DNA of 64,000 bases from Rhizobium anhuiense (GCF_003985145.1 NZ_ML133524.1:310001-374000), one strand, 5' to 3'. Positions 44,190 through 52,417 are shown, numbered from the stretch's first letter. Made by a program: numbers and translations. The notes: generated by a model from the sequence alone, not told the origin.

Positions 44190-45107
44190 ATGAAGGCCAA
44201 ACTCGGCATGTCGCCCATCGCGTGGTGGAACGACGATCTTCCTGAGCTCAGCGACGATGTGTCCCTCGAGGAATGCCTGCGGCAATCGCGCAGCGCCGGT
44301 TTCACGGGCATGGAGCAAGGCCGCCGTTTCCCCAGCAATCCGGAAGAGATGCTCCCGATTCTGCGCGCCGCCGACGTGACGCTGTGCGGCGGCTGGTTCT
44401 CCGGCACGCTTGTCAATGAGGAGCTTGCCGCCAACAAGGACCGCATCGCGCCGATGATCGCGCTGTTCAAGGCGGTCAATGCGCCTTGCATCGTTTATGG
44501 CGAAGTCGGCCGCTCCATCCAGGGCGATCGCTCGAAGCCGCTCGCCACCAAGCCGCGCCTCTCCGATGACGAGATGAAGGCCTATGCGCGACGCGTCACG
44601 GAATTCGGGGAATGGTGCGCCGAGCAGGGCATGCCGCTTTCCTATCATCACCACATGGCTGCCGTGGTCGAAACCGAGCCGGAACTCGACGCCTTCATGC
44701 GCTCTTCGGGTGAAGGCATTCCGCTGCTGCTCGATGCCGGGCATCTCGCCTTTGCCGGCGGCGACGTGCTGCGCGCCATCGACAATCACCACGCCCGCAT
44801 CAACCATGTTCACGTCAAGGACATCCGCAAGCCCGTGGTCGATGGGCTGGACCGCAGCCGGCAGTCCTTCCTCGATGCGGTGGCGCTCGGCGCTTTCACG
44901 GTGCCCGGCGACGGTTCGCTCGATTTCGGCGCCATCGTCCAGCGGCTGGCCGATCACGGCTATGAAGGCTGGTTCGTCGTCGAGGCCGAACAGGATCCGC
45001 GCAAGGCGCCGCCGCAGAAAATGGCCGAGATCGGCCATGCCGAACTTATGCGCGTCATGACGGCCGCGGGTTATACCGTGGAAACGGAAGGTTTTCCAAA
45101 GGGATAA
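44190..45107 (+). CDS. iolE: myo-inosose-2 dehydratase
   Basis: Removes water from 2-keto-myo-inositol to give diketo-inositol, the substrate of IolD. The 305-residue TIM-barrel protein shows GMSPIAWWNDDLPELSDDVS (residues 5-24), GFTGMEQGRRFP, YHHHMAAVVE and HVKDIRKPVVDGLDRS, with metal-ligand Glu and His residues as in the family. The ATG at 44190 is used because AAGGAG is 7 bases upstream; the ATG at 44184 is only one base from it. It follows iolD closely. Confidence 0.94.
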   Translation: MKAKLGMSPIAWWNDDLPELSDDVSLEECLRQSRSAGFTGMEQGRRFPSNPEEMLPILRAADVTLCGGWFSGTLVNEELAANKDRIAPMIALFKAVNAPCIVYGEVGRSIQGDRSKPLATKPRLSDDEMKAYARRVTEFGEWCAEQGMPLSYHHHMAAVVETEPELDAFMRSSGEGIPLLLDAGHLAFAGGDVLRAIDNHHARINHVHVKDIRKPVVDGLDRSRQSFLDAVALGAFTVPGDGSLDFGAIVQRLADHGYEGWFVVEAEQDPRKAPPQKMAEIGHAELMRVMTAAGYTVETEGFPKG

Positions 45108-45115
45108 CAGAACGA

Positions 45116-45235
45116 AATACCCCTCCCCTCCGGGCACCTTCTCCCCACCGGGGAGAAGGGGGAATGGAAACGGCGAGGCATGTCCCTTCTCCTCTCGGGA
45201 AGAAGGTGGCGGCAGCCGGATGAGGGAGGCCGCAT
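45116..45235. repeat. palindromic intergenic repeat between iolE and iolB
   Basis: About 120 bases of repeat-like sequence with a perfect 10-bp stem (CCTTCTCCCC / GGGGAGAAGG, 45137-45159) and a second imperfect one around 45183-45208. No coding function. It fills most of the 154-base gap between iolE and iolB. Confidence 0.65.
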
Positions 45236-45261
45236 CCGCCAATTTACGAGGAGAAACACCA

Positions 45262-46059
45262 ATGCCAAACCTCAAGGTGAAACCGTCCGGCACGCATGGC
45301 CGCGTCACGCACGTCACCCCGGAAAATGCCGGCTGGACCTATGTTGGCTTCGATCTGCATCGGCTGAAGCCGGGCGAGACCGTTTCGGGAGAGACGGGCG
45401 ATCGCGAAGTCTGCCTCGTCTGGGTGACCGGCAAGGGCAAGGCATCGGCCGGCACCAGGGATTTCGGCACGCTCGGCGGCCGCATGAGCCCGTTCGAAGG
45501 CGCCCCGCATGCGCTCTATATCCCGATGGAATCGACATGGTCGGTGACGGCGGAGACCGATCTGGAGCTTGCCGTCTGCTCGGCGCCCGGCGGCGGCACC
45601 TATCAGGCAAAGGCCATCCCGCCCGGCACGCATCCGCAGGTAACGCGCGGCAAGGGCACGAATGTGCGCTACGTCAACAATATCATGCCGGAGGACGACA
45701 GCTCGGCCCATTCGCTGCTGGTCGTCGAGGTGATCACGCCGGGCGGCCACACCTCCTCCTATCCGCCGCACAAGCACGACCAGGACGACCTGCCAAACGA
45801 GAGCTTCCTGGAAGAGACCTATTACCATCGCCTCAATCCGCCGCAGGGCTTCGGCTTCCAGCGCGTCTACACCGACGATCGCTCGCTCGACGAGGCAATG
45901 GCGATCGAGGACGGTGACGTGACGCTGGTGCCGAAGGGCTATCACCCCTGTGCCGCCTGCCATGGCTATGATCTCTATTATCTCAACGTCATGGCCGGAC
46001 CGAAGCGGATCTGGAAATTCCACAATGCCGCCGAACATGAGTGGCTGATGAAGGCGTGA
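45262..46059 (+). CDS. iolB: 5-deoxyglucuronate isomerase
   Basis: Isomerises 5-deoxy-glucuronate to 2-deoxy-5-keto-gluconate, the substrate of IolC. The 265-residue cupin-fold protein has THVTPENAGWTYVGFDLHRLKPGE at the N-terminus, the metal-site block YPPHKHDQDDLPNESFLEE near residue 170, and VPKGYHPCAACHGYDLYYLN near residue 224. The start at 45262 has GAGGAG 9 bases upstream; the longer frame to 45220 is rejected. It completes iolCDEB; iolA and iolG are not in this window. Confidence 0.94.
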   Translation: MPNLKVKPSGTHGRVTHVTPENAGWTYVGFDLHRLKPGETVSGETGDREVCLVWVTGKGKASAGTRDFGTLGGRMSPFEGAPHALYIPMESTWSVTAETDLELAVCSAPGGGTYQAKAIPPGTHPQVTRGKGTNVRYVNNIMPEDDSSAHSLLVVEVITPGGHTSSYPPHKHDQDDLPNESFLEETYYHRLNPPQGFGFQRVYTDDRSLDEAMAIEDGDVTLVPKGYHPCAACHGYDLYYLNVMAGPKRIWKFHNAAEHEWLMKA

Positions 46060-46071
46060 GGGCTGTCTCAG

Positions 46072-46093
46072 ATCGCTAAATAATCTGACAGCG
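46072..46093 (+). promoter_or_regulatory. shared motif upstream of DUF1127 gene
   Basis: ATCGCTAAA-N6-GACAGCG, identical in the fixed positions and spacing to the motif at 47273-47294 upstream of the Cys-rich gene. GACA could serve as part of a -35 element. It ends 54 bases before the DUF1127 start, so an activator site is plausible. It starts 12 bases after the iolB stop. Confidence 0.6.
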
Positions 46094-46147
46094 CAAAATC
46101 GCCGCTGATGGTTCACTGCTCCATCCAAACACGGATGGAGGATCACC

Positions 46148-46357
46148 ATGCATAGCTCGAATTCCACAATCTCGGCCCGCAATATGCGGCCCGGCCTGTT
46201 CCTTGCCATCATCAACGCAGCACACTGGCTGGCGCGCAAGATGAACGAACGGCGCAACTGCAATGCGCTGATGGAGCTGTCCGACGAGCAGCTGAAGGAT
46301 ATCGGCCTTTCCAGGGGGCAGACCGAAAGCGACGTCCATGTCTACAGTCGCACCTGA
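46148..46357 (+). CDS. DUF1127-family small protein
   Basis: A 69-residue protein with the DUF1127 C-terminal motif LMELSDEQLKDIGLSRGQ (about residues 41-58) after a helix (LFLAIINAAHWLARKMNERR). Some rhizobial and related DUF1127 proteins bind RNA, but the role of this one is unknown. GGAGG lies 6 bases upstream, in a GGAGGATCACCA context shared with the gene at 47362. A hairpin (CCATCC / GGATGG, 46121-46138) overlaps the left edge of that site. The AraC gene follows on the same strand. Confidence 0.88.
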   Translation: MHSSNSTISARNMRPGLFLAIINAAHWLARKMNERRNCNALMELSDEQLKDIGLSRGQTESDVHVYSRT

Positions 46358-46423
46358 AACTTGAGCGTGATATTGTGCCGGCAGGTCGCCTCACCGGGCG
46401 ACCTGCCTGACCCGGAACATGCC

Positions 46424-47260
46424 ATGTCTCAGTTTTCAACAGCACCGCTCCTGAAAACGAAGACGGTCACCATTCGTGACATTGTCTGCAATGGCGAATG
46501 CCGCCACAAGAGCGACGAGGAATGCGCCCACAGGACGAGCCTCGTCTATCCCTATCGCGGCGTATTCATGCGGCATGTCGGCCGCAACGACACGGTGGCC
46601 GAAGCCAATCAGGTCGTGTTCTTCAATGCCGGCCAGGGATATCGGATCAGCCACCCCATCGAGGGCGGCGATGCTTGCATCGATCTGGCGATCGACGAAT
46701 CCATGCTCGAAGAACTCACGCCGAAGGATCAGGTGCAGCCCGGCCAGGCCTTTTCCTTCCGCCGTCAGCGCCGGCGGATCGATCCGCGGGCCCAGGCGCT
46801 GGTCGCGCTCCTGCGTCATGGTCTGCGCCGCAACGTCGCCGAAACGCTGGAGGCGGAGATACTGGCGCTGACGCTGGTGCGCCGCTCGCTCGGCGAGCGC
46901 ACATCGCACGCAGCGGGCGCCAGCGCCGGCCGGCAGAAACTTGTCGACCGGGCCAAGCTGGTGCTCTCCTCCGATCTCGCACGACGCTGGACGCTTGCGG
47001 AAATCGCCTCGGAAGTCGGCGTGTCGCCGGTTTATCTCACCCAGGTCTTCCAGCAGGTCGAGGCCACACCGCTTTATCGCTACCAGTTGCGGCTGCGGCT
47101 TGCCCGGGCGCTCGATCTGCTCGGCCAGTATGAGGATCTGACGGCGCTCGGTCTCGATCTCGGCTTTTCCAGCCACAGCCATTTCAGCGCGTCCTTCAAG
47201 CAGTCCTTCGGGCAGACTCCGGCCGAATTCCAGCGCTCGGCGCAACTACGGCTGAGGTAA
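46424..47260 (+). CDS. AraC-family regulator with Cys-rich N-terminus
   Basis: A 278-residue regulator with two helix-turn-helix units in its C-terminal domain: RRWTLAEIASEVGVSPVYLT (about residues 187-206) and LGLDLGFSSHSHFSASFKQS (about residues 242-261), the AraC/XylS arrangement. The N-terminal effector region starts KTKTVTIRDIVCNGECRHKS and has three Cys within 15 residues (residues 24-35), suggesting metal or redox sensing, which is inference. An in-frame GTG at 46361 is an alternative start. It is flanked by two small genes that share an upstream motif, so they are its likely targets. Confidence 0.9.
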   Translation: MSQFSTAPLLKTKTVTIRDIVCNGECRHKSDEECAHRTSLVYPYRGVFMRHVGRNDTVAEANQVVFFNAGQGYRISHPIEGGDACIDLAIDESMLEELTPKDQVQPGQAFSFRRQRRRIDPRAQALVALLRHGLRRNVAETLEAEILALTLVRRSLGERTSHAAGASAGRQKLVDRAKLVLSSDLARRWTLAEIASEVGVSPVYLTQVFQQVEATPLYRYQLRLRLARALDLLGQYEDLTALGLDLGFSSHSHFSASFKQSFGQTPAEFQRSAQLRLR

Positions 47261-47272
47261 AAGCCTCCGTAA

Positions 47273-47294
47273 ATCGCTAAAGATTTCGACAGCG
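47273..47294 (+). promoter_or_regulatory. shared motif upstream of Cys-rich small gene
   Basis: ATCGCTAAA-N6-GACAGCG, same spacing as at 46072-46093. It ends 67 bases before the start of the 53-residue gene and begins 13 bases after the AraC stop codon. Confidence 0.6.
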
Positions 47295-47361
47295 GCGATG
47301 CGGTCTTCGATGATCTTATGAGCCTGTCCCGATCTGGGGACGATAACCGGAGGATCACCAG

Positions 47362-47523
47362 ATGAAGAAGACCACATGCGCTGCCTGCGACTGCGAACTC
47401 GGTCCGGAAACCATCACCGTCAAGCTCGGGGGCAAGACTGTCGAGGTCTGCTGCCAGGAATGCGCCGAGGCGTTGAACGAGGCGGAAGCTGCGACATCGG
47501 CCGCTTCGAGCGCCAATGAATGA
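47362..47523 (+). CDS. Cys-rich 53-residue protein, possible metal binder
   Basis: MKKTTCAACDCELGPETITV, then KLGGKTVEVCCQECAEALNE and a short Ala-rich tail. Six cysteines are arranged as C-x2-C-x-C, about 18 residues later CC-x2-C, like small TRASH/YHS-type metal-binding modules. No signal peptide. GGAGG lies 8 bases upstream, in the same GGAGGATCACCA context as the DUF1127 gene. It could buffer or sense copper or zinc, which is inference. It is too short for ordinary gene callers in some settings but its features are consistent with a real gene. Confidence 0.82.
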   Translation: MKKTTCAACDCELGPETITVKLGGKTVEVCCQECAEALNEAEAATSAASSANE

Positions 47524-47537
47524 CGGTATCAGATAGA

Positions 47538-47599
47538 GCCGCCAGTGAACTGACCTCGAGGGTTGATGTTAACCTTCGAGGGTCAATTCACGAGGCGGC
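47538..47599. repeat. long imperfect inverted repeat between Cys-rich gene and MATE gene
   Basis: Arms of about 26 bases (GCCGCC at 47538 pairs with GGCGGC at 47594; GTGAACTGACCTCGAGGGTT pairs with AACCTTCGAGGGTCAATTCAC with few mismatches) surround a loop of 6. It lies between the convergent ends of the two genes and may end both transcripts, although no T-run is present. Confidence 0.65.
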
Positions 47600-47613
47600 A
47601 CGGCTTTGCCGTA

Positions 47614-48981
47614 TCAGGCGGGCAGAAGCCCATAGCGCCAGCCGCGGCGTTTGGCGTTCTGCGACAGCACCAGGACGGCAAGGATGACCATGCCTGCCTC
47701 GGCAAAGACCGGCACCATCCAGATTCCCTGCTCGCCGAAGATGAAGGGAAGCAGGAAGGTGAGCGGCAGGGTCAGCAGATAGGGCCGCGACAGGCCGAAG
47801 ATCGCGGCGCGCGGCGCATCGCCGATCGATTGGAAATAGGACGACAGGATCAGCATCTGCCCAAAGAGAAAATAGGCGGCGATCGTCCAGGGCAGAATTC
47901 GCCTGACCTCGGCTGTTATGGCGGGATCGGCGACGAAGACGGCGCCAAGGCGGCCAGCCAGCAACTCGACGGTAACCTCCACCAAAGTGCAATAGACGAG
48001 TGCTGCGAGCATGGCGATCTGCAGGCTGCGGCCGACGCGAAGCCCGAGGCCGGCACCGTGATTGTTGCCGGCGATCGTCTGCAGGGCGATGCTGAGGCCA
48101 AGCAGCGGCAGATAGGTGAAGGTCATGATCCGGGTGATGATGCCGTAGGCGGCAATCGTGGCGACATGATCTGCCACGCTCCAGAGCGAGACATTGATCA
48201 GAATGGCGGCCGAGGCCAGCGATATGCCGATGAAGCCGAGGCTCATCGGCGCGCCGAAGGCGACGATGCCACGCCATTCGGCAAGTGCTGCTCCAGAGGA
48301 CGGCCTGAGTGCCGTGGGCCGACGCCAGCGGTAGGCGAGCACGGCCGCTAGGCAGACGAATTGCGAGGCGATGGAGCCGGCTGCCGAACCGAGCACGCCC
48401 CAATGCATCACCGCCATGAACAGCCAGTTGGCGAAGATGTTGAGCAGCGAGGCCGACAGCGTCACCAGCGTCATGAAGCCGATCTTGCCTTCGCAGCGCA
48501 ATCCGTCGAGATGCAGTGACAGAAAGAAGCTGACCGGCGCACAGGCGATCATCGCGCCCATGAACAGCGTTGCGCCATCGGTTACGGCGGAATTGCCGGC
48601 AGCACCGACACCGATGATCTGCCGGCCCACCGTCCAGTAGACCAGATTGAGGATAAGGGTAACGGCGAGCGCCAGCGCATGCGCGCCGGCAAAGACCCGA
48701 CGCGCACCATCGCGATTGCCGGCACCCAGCCGGCGGGCGAGGATGCTTGCCATGCCGTTCGAGACGAGCGATTGCAGGGCGATCAGCAGCATCAGCCCCG
48801 GGAAAATCAGGCTGACGGCAGAGAGCGCGTCGGGGCCGACATAGGCATCGAGGAAATAGGCGTCGACGACGGTGAACAGGCCGTTGACGGTGGTGATCGC
48901 GACGATCGGCGCCGCCGTCTTGATGAAGACGCCCGGCAGCCAGCCGGTGAGGAAGGCATTGCCTTGGGAAAGATCGGTCAT
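47614..48981 (-). CDS. MATE-family multidrug exporter
   Basis: A 455-residue polytopic membrane protein with about 12 helices and the MATE features FIKTAAPIVAITTVNGLFTVVDAYFLD near the start and FGAPMSLGFIGISLASAAILI near the middle. Family members export cationic compounds using sodium or proton gradients; the substrate is unknown. The start at 48981 is chosen because the upstream part of the longer frame is not hydrophobic and lies beyond typical family starts. No strong ribosome-binding site is visible. Confidence 0.9.
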   Translation of the reverse strand: MTDLSQGNAFLTGWLPGVFIKTAAPIVAITTVNGLFTVVDAYFLDAYVGPDALSAVSLIFPGLMLLIALQSLVSNGMASILARRLGAGNRDGARRVFAGAHALALAVTLILNLVYWTVGRQIIGVGAAGNSAVTDGATLFMGAMIACAPVSFFLSLHLDGLRCEGKIGFMTLVTLSASLLNIFANWLFMAVMHWGVLGSAAGSIASQFVCLAAVLAYRWRRPTALRPSSGAALAEWRGIVAFGAPMSLGFIGISLASAAILINVSLWSVADHVATIAAYGIITRIMTFTYLPLLGLSIALQTIAGNNHGAGLGLRVGRSLQIAMLAALVYCTLVEVTVELLAGRLGAVFVADPAITAEVRRILPWTIAAYFLFGQMLILSSYFQSIGDAPRAAIFGLSRPYLLTLPLTFLLPFIFGEQGIWMVPVFAEAGMVILAVLVLSQNAKRRGWRYGLLPA

Positions 48982-49068
48982 GGAGAAATCCGTGTCATAT
49001 CGGCGAGTCCCGAGCCCGGCTTGTAACCATGCGGATTCGGGCCGCCTCAAAAGAAAGAGAGAAGCAAC

Positions 49069-49506
49069 TTACAGGTCGAGCACCAGATGCGGCAGACCGT
49101 TCGAGGTCTTTCTCGGCGACACGCCGTCGGCATCGATCTGCGCGTTCACGCGCCTGCGAAAGGCCGAGAAGCTCTCGAAGGTGACGACATCCACCGGCTC
49201 GTCGAAATGGATGGTGATCCTGTGGAGATCGCCGCCCGGCAGGGCCGAAAGCGCCAGAACCTCGCCGGTGAACGGCTGGTTGAGATAACGGCCGCGAATA
49301 TGCGCGCCGACGAAAAGCGGCGCCTTTGGAGCGGCATTAGGCTTTGCCGCAAGGGCTGCGAGCGTGTTCCAGTCGCGCACGCCGTGCTGGCGGGCGATCA
49401 TTTCCAGCGCCGCACTGTGGGTCAGCGGAGTGCCGCGATCGTTCATCGCCTGGCGCAGACGCTTGGCCTGAGCCTTCAATTCTTCAATGGCAGGATAGGT
49501 CGTCAT
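49069..49506 (-). CDS. glyoxalase-superfamily-like protein
   Basis: A 145-residue protein with an N-terminal helix-rich block (AIEELKAQAKRLRQAMNDRG) and LEMIARQHGVRDWNTLAALA (about residues 33-52), followed by a beta-rich half with FVGAHIRGRYLNQPFTGEV and ITIHFDEPVDVVTFESFSAFRRRV. This resembles proteins annotated as glyoxalase-superfamily in rhizobia; I do not know its substrate. The start at 49506 is preferred to the longer frame to 49557. It lies 87 bases downstream of the MATE start, on the same strand. Confidence 0.72.
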   Translation of the reverse strand: MTTYPAIEELKAQAKRLRQAMNDRGTPLTHSAALEMIARQHGVRDWNTLAALAAKPNAAPKAPLFVGAHIRGRYLNQPFTGEVLALSALPGGDLHRITIHFDEPVDVVTFESFSAFRRRVNAQIDADGVSPRKTSNGLPHLVLDL

Positions 49507-49860
49507 GGAGTGAGCCTTCACAAGGCATGCTCTTCGACTGCGGATGGGAGCTCGCATTGCCGCCAGTCAGCATGCACAAGGGGCCGTGACCATGATCGCG
49601 AGGGCTTCACCATGGATTTTCATCCGCGAGCGGCCGGTGCCTCGAACCGACCCTTGTATGCGGCAAGGACGCAGGCATGTCAAGAATGGCGCATATGCGC
49701 TGGGAAATGAGCAAATTTGGAGCAAACCTGCCCGAAATCGGTGCGATTTTCCCGCAGATTTCGCGGACGCATTCAATTCTAACGATGTTCTTCAGCAAGC
49801 GTCAGCATTCCTAAGCTAATATCCTGTCCTATACCAGCGGAGGCTAAAAGGGCCTTTCAG
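49507..49860. other. intergenic region before PilZ-like gene
   Basis: About 350 bases between divergent genes. Open frames here have no good start sites and no protein-like sequence. GGAGG at 49838 is 18 bases from the PilZ-like start, so it is not a clean ribosome-binding site. No repeat or RNA gene recognised. Confidence 0.5.
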
Positions 49861-50193
49861 ATGCACCTCGACACAGAACACTCCAAGCCGGAACGTGCTT
49901 ACAGGGAATTCAATCTCGACAGGCCGGGCAACATCATCTTCGTCGGCCATCATCTCAGCACCGGAACGCAGGTGCGCTGCCTGATCCGCACGATCACGCT
50001 CGCCGGCGCCCTGCTCGAAGTCAGCCCCAACCTGGAAATGCCGAGCCATTTCTTCCTCGAGATCCTCGGCATCCATGACGAGATCGGCTCGACCGTCGTC
50101 AAGCGCGAAGGCGAATTGGTGACGATCAGCTTCAACATGCTGCTCAATCCGGAATTCCTGCACCACGTGCTGCGGCTGAGTTTCGAAAGCTGA
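49861..50193 (+). CDS. PilZ-like small protein
   Basis: A 110-residue protein that resembles the rhizobial short PilZ-like proteins (REFNLDRPGNIIFVGHHLST, then RTITLAGALLEVSPNLEMPS, then FFLEILGIHDEIGSTVVKRE). The fold is a beta barrel; the RxxxR and D/N-x-S-x-x-G motifs that bind cyclic di-GMP are weak here (AGALLEVS instead), so binding is uncertain. Its sister at 52639 keeps DISQGG. The 3' end overlaps the convergent gene at 50144-50395 by 50 bases. Confidence 0.65.
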   Translation: MHLDTEHSKPERAYREFNLDRPGNIIFVGHHLSTGTQVRCLIRTITLAGALLEVSPNLEMPSHFFLEILGIHDEIGSTVVKREGELVTISFNMLLNPEFLHHVLRLSFES

Positions 50194-50395
50194 GGCCTTT
50201 GGCGATCCGCGAAGCATCGCGGCGCATCGCCTTTGTTTCGGCGCCCCGCCGCGCAGCGAGACGCGCGATGATCGGAACGACCCAGAGAAATCCGCGCCAT
50301 TCCGGCCTATCAAGCGGATCGGCAAAGCGATCGCGGCGGATCCGGCGATTGCGGGTTTCGACTTCCTTAAAGAGAGTAACCCAGTTGAGATCCAT
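50144..50395 (-). CDS. small basic protein, unknown function
   Basis: A possible 83-residue protein (MDLNWVTLFKEVETRNRRIR, then RPEWRGFLWVVPIIARLAARR, and a basic tail). It has GGAGGA 8 bases before the ATG, a good site. The composition is plausible: Arg-rich with one short hydrophobic stretch. Against it, it overlaps the 3' end of the PilZ-like gene by 50 bases in convergent orientation, and I do not recognise a family. Confidence 0.5.
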   Translation of the reverse strand: MDLNWVTLFKEVETRNRRIRRDRFADPLDRPEWRGFLWVVPIIARLAARRGAETKAMRRDASRIAKGLSFRNSAAARGAGIPD

Positions 50396-50486
50396 TGCTT
50401 CGTCCTCCATCTATTGGCTCGTGCACTTGAGCTAAGCCTTCGCGCCCATCCGATGTAGAGGCGTGGGGGAAAGGGGGTTTTCATCC

Positions 50487-51353
50487 ATGAAAGATGCCAG
50501 CTGGGACGACCTGCAGCTTTTCTTCCATGTCGCGACCGGCGGCGGGCTTTCGGCGGCGGCTCAGCGCACCGGGCTCAGCGCCCCGACCATCGGCCGGCGC
50601 ATGCTGGCGCTCGAACGGGTGACGGGCCGCTCGCTGTTCAGCCGCGGCCCCACCGGTTATCTGCTCGCCAAGGATGGGCAGGAACTGCTCGATCGCGTCC
50701 GGCTGATGCAGGATGCCGCGCGTGCGATCTCGGACTGGCGCGGTGAGGTGCTGACACTACCGATCGTCTCGACGGCCGCCGACAGCTGGACCTTGCGCTT
50801 CATCGCCGATCATCTGGCCAGCGTCTGGACGCCGAAGGACAGCTTCCGCATGTGCTACAAAACCTCAGATGCGAGTGTCGATTTCACCTATCGGCAAGCG
50901 CATATCGCCGTTGGCCACAGCCGGCCGGAGAGCGGCAACGTCGCGATCCGCCGTTCGGTCAAGGTGGCACATGCGGCCTATCAGGCGGCAGATTATGACG
51001 AGGCCAATTGCAACTGGATCTCGCTCGGCACCGATACCGCCATCACGCCGGCCGACAAATGGACTTTCGAACAGCCGGATTACTGGATCACCAGCTGGAC
51101 GAACACGCCGCATATGCTGTTTCACCTGATCCGCGGCGGTGCCGGCCGTGGCGTGCTTCCCTGTTTTATCGGCGATCAGGAGCGCAGGCTCGTCCGCGCC
51201 GGGCCTGTGATCGACGAGCTGACGTATGAGATGTGGATTGTTGCGCATGATGACGAGCGGCAACGGCCGGAGGTCAGGATCGTCATCGACCGCCTGGCGG
51301 CGCTCTTTGCCGATCGTGAAGAGCTGTTTGTTGGGCGGATGCCGTTGGTATGA
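50487..51353 (+). CDS. LysR-family transcriptional regulator
   Basis: A 288-residue regulator with an N-terminal winged helix-turn-helix (DDLQLFFHVATGGGLSAAAQ, RTGLSAPTIGRRMLALERVT, about residues 6-50) and a substrate-binding-like C-terminal domain (about residues 90-285). It departs from typical LysR in the first helix (SWDDLQLF). The target and effector are unknown. It starts 91 bases from the divergent small gene at 50144-50395. In-frame GTG at 50463 is a longer alternative start. Confidence 0.88.
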   Translation: MKDASWDDLQLFFHVATGGGLSAAAQRTGLSAPTIGRRMLALERVTGRSLFSRGPTGYLLAKDGQELLDRVRLMQDAARAISDWRGEVLTLPIVSTAADSWTLRFIADHLASVWTPKDSFRMCYKTSDASVDFTYRQAHIAVGHSRPESGNVAIRRSVKVAHAAYQAADYDEANCNWISLGTDTAITPADKWTFEQPDYWITSWTNTPHMLFHLIRGGAGRGVLPCFIGDQERRLVRAGPVIDELTYEMWIVAHDDERQRPEVRIVIDRLAALFADREELFVGRMPLV

Positions 51354-51406
51354 CGCGAAAACGCGGGCCTCTCGACCCGCGTTTCCTCAAGTTACTGCGA
51401 ACGGAC

Positions 51407-51853
51407 TCAGGCCGCGAGATGCCGCTCGATCTCGTCGACCGGCATATTGGTATAGTCCTTCGCCAATTCCGCGGAGATCGCTGCCTGCGTATCGGCGCTG
51501 AGGGCCGGCCGCAACGCGCCGAGCGCCTTCGGCGGCGCAACGAGGATGATGCGGCGGGCATCCTTTTCCTGCGCCAATTCGTCCAGCCTTTCGGCCAGTT
51601 GTTTCAGAAACTGGGCTTCGGCCTGATCCTGCCAGTTGGTCTCCTCGACGGCGCTGCCGCTGAAGCCGTTGGCGGCATGGCTGCGGCCGGGCTTATCGGC
51701 GCCAATCTCGCGATCGGGCGCGCTCGGCTGCGTCAGGGTTTCCAGCACCTTCAGGTTCATCAGTTGGGCATCGCCGGCATTCTGCATGATCAGAGCCTTG
51801 GCTCCATTGCAGACCACGACCCATGATTTCCAAGGGACTTTGACATCAGTCAT
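51407..51853 (-). CDS. host-attachment family protein
   Basis: A 148-residue protein of the Host_attach (baeRF-like) family: PWKSWVVVCNGAKALIMQNA near the N-terminus, FLKQLAERLDELAQEKDARR and IILVAPPKALGALRPALSAD in the middle, and a C-terminal AAISAELAKDYTNMPVDEIE. The name comes from an Agrobacterium attachment locus, but the biochemical role is not known; a ribosome-release-factor-like fold has been proposed for related families. The start has GAGGA 8 bases upstream; the frame to 51946 is rejected. Confidence 0.85.
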   Translation of the reverse strand: MTDVKVPWKSWVVVCNGAKALIMQNAGDAQLMNLKVLETLTQPSAPDREIGADKPGRSHAANGFSGSAVEETNWQDQAEAQFLKQLAERLDELAQEKDARRIILVAPPKALGALRPALSADTQAAISAELAKDYTNMPVDEIERHLAA

Positions 51854-52015
51854 CTTCAATTCCTCACTGTCGTCATTCGAAGCGCGCCATGCTTCATCGA
51901 TCAAGGCAGAACGCCTGGCTATTGAAAGAGTTCGGGAAAATTGCACCGAAATCGAACGGGCAGCGATCCGGCCGGCCTTTGCTGCGTAAAAAGGGCCAAG
52001 TTCGGGAGACTGACG

Positions 52016-52417
52016 ATGAAGACATCACTGCTCGCCTATGCCGGCGCCGTTCTCACCCTTCTCGCCTGCGACGGAATCTGGCTCGGCCTCATCGCTCGCA
52101 ATTTTTATCGCGACCAGCTGGGCGCGCTGATGCTGCCCTCGCCCAATCTTGCGATCGCCGCCCTGTTCTACCTGCTCTTTGCCGCGGCAGTGGTCGTGCT
52201 CGCCGTGCTGCCGGCGCTGTCGACAGGCTCGATCGTCACCGCATTTCTCCACGGTGCCATTCTGGGACTGGCGGCCTATGGCACCTATGACATCACCAAT
52301 CTTGCCACGCTTCGCAACTGGCCAGTCGTCATGAGCCTGGTCGACATGGCCTGGGGCACGGCTCTGACGGCGCTGACCGCCGCCGGCGGATATCTTGCCG
52401 TCAGATTTCTGGGCTGA
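52016..52417 (+). CDS. DUF2177 membrane protein
   Basis: A 133-residue inner-membrane protein with four helices (about residues 5-28, 42-66, 70-92 and 105-130). Conserved DUF2177 pieces are LACDGIWLGLIARNFYRDQLG and AAYGTYDITNLATLRNWPVV. Function unknown. The start at 52016 has GGGAG about 9 bases upstream. It diverges from the host-attachment gene; the promoters must share the roughly 160-base gap. Confidence 0.88.
   Translation: MKTSLLAYAGAVLTLLACDGIWLGLIARNFYRDQLGALMLPSPNLAIAALFYLLFAAAVVVLAVLPALSTGSIVTAFLHGAILGLAAYGTYDITNLATLRNWPVVMSLVDMAWGTALTALTAAGGYLAVRFLG

Noticed and set aside
45137..45159. Hairpin between iolE and iolB read as an intrinsic terminator
   Set aside because: It has no T-run and belongs to a repeat family seen between many genes. 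iolB has no separate regulatory signs, so a read-through operon is more likely.
49544..49819. 91-codon plus-strand frame before the PilZ-like gene
   Set aside because: No start signal, mixed composition and no recognisable features.
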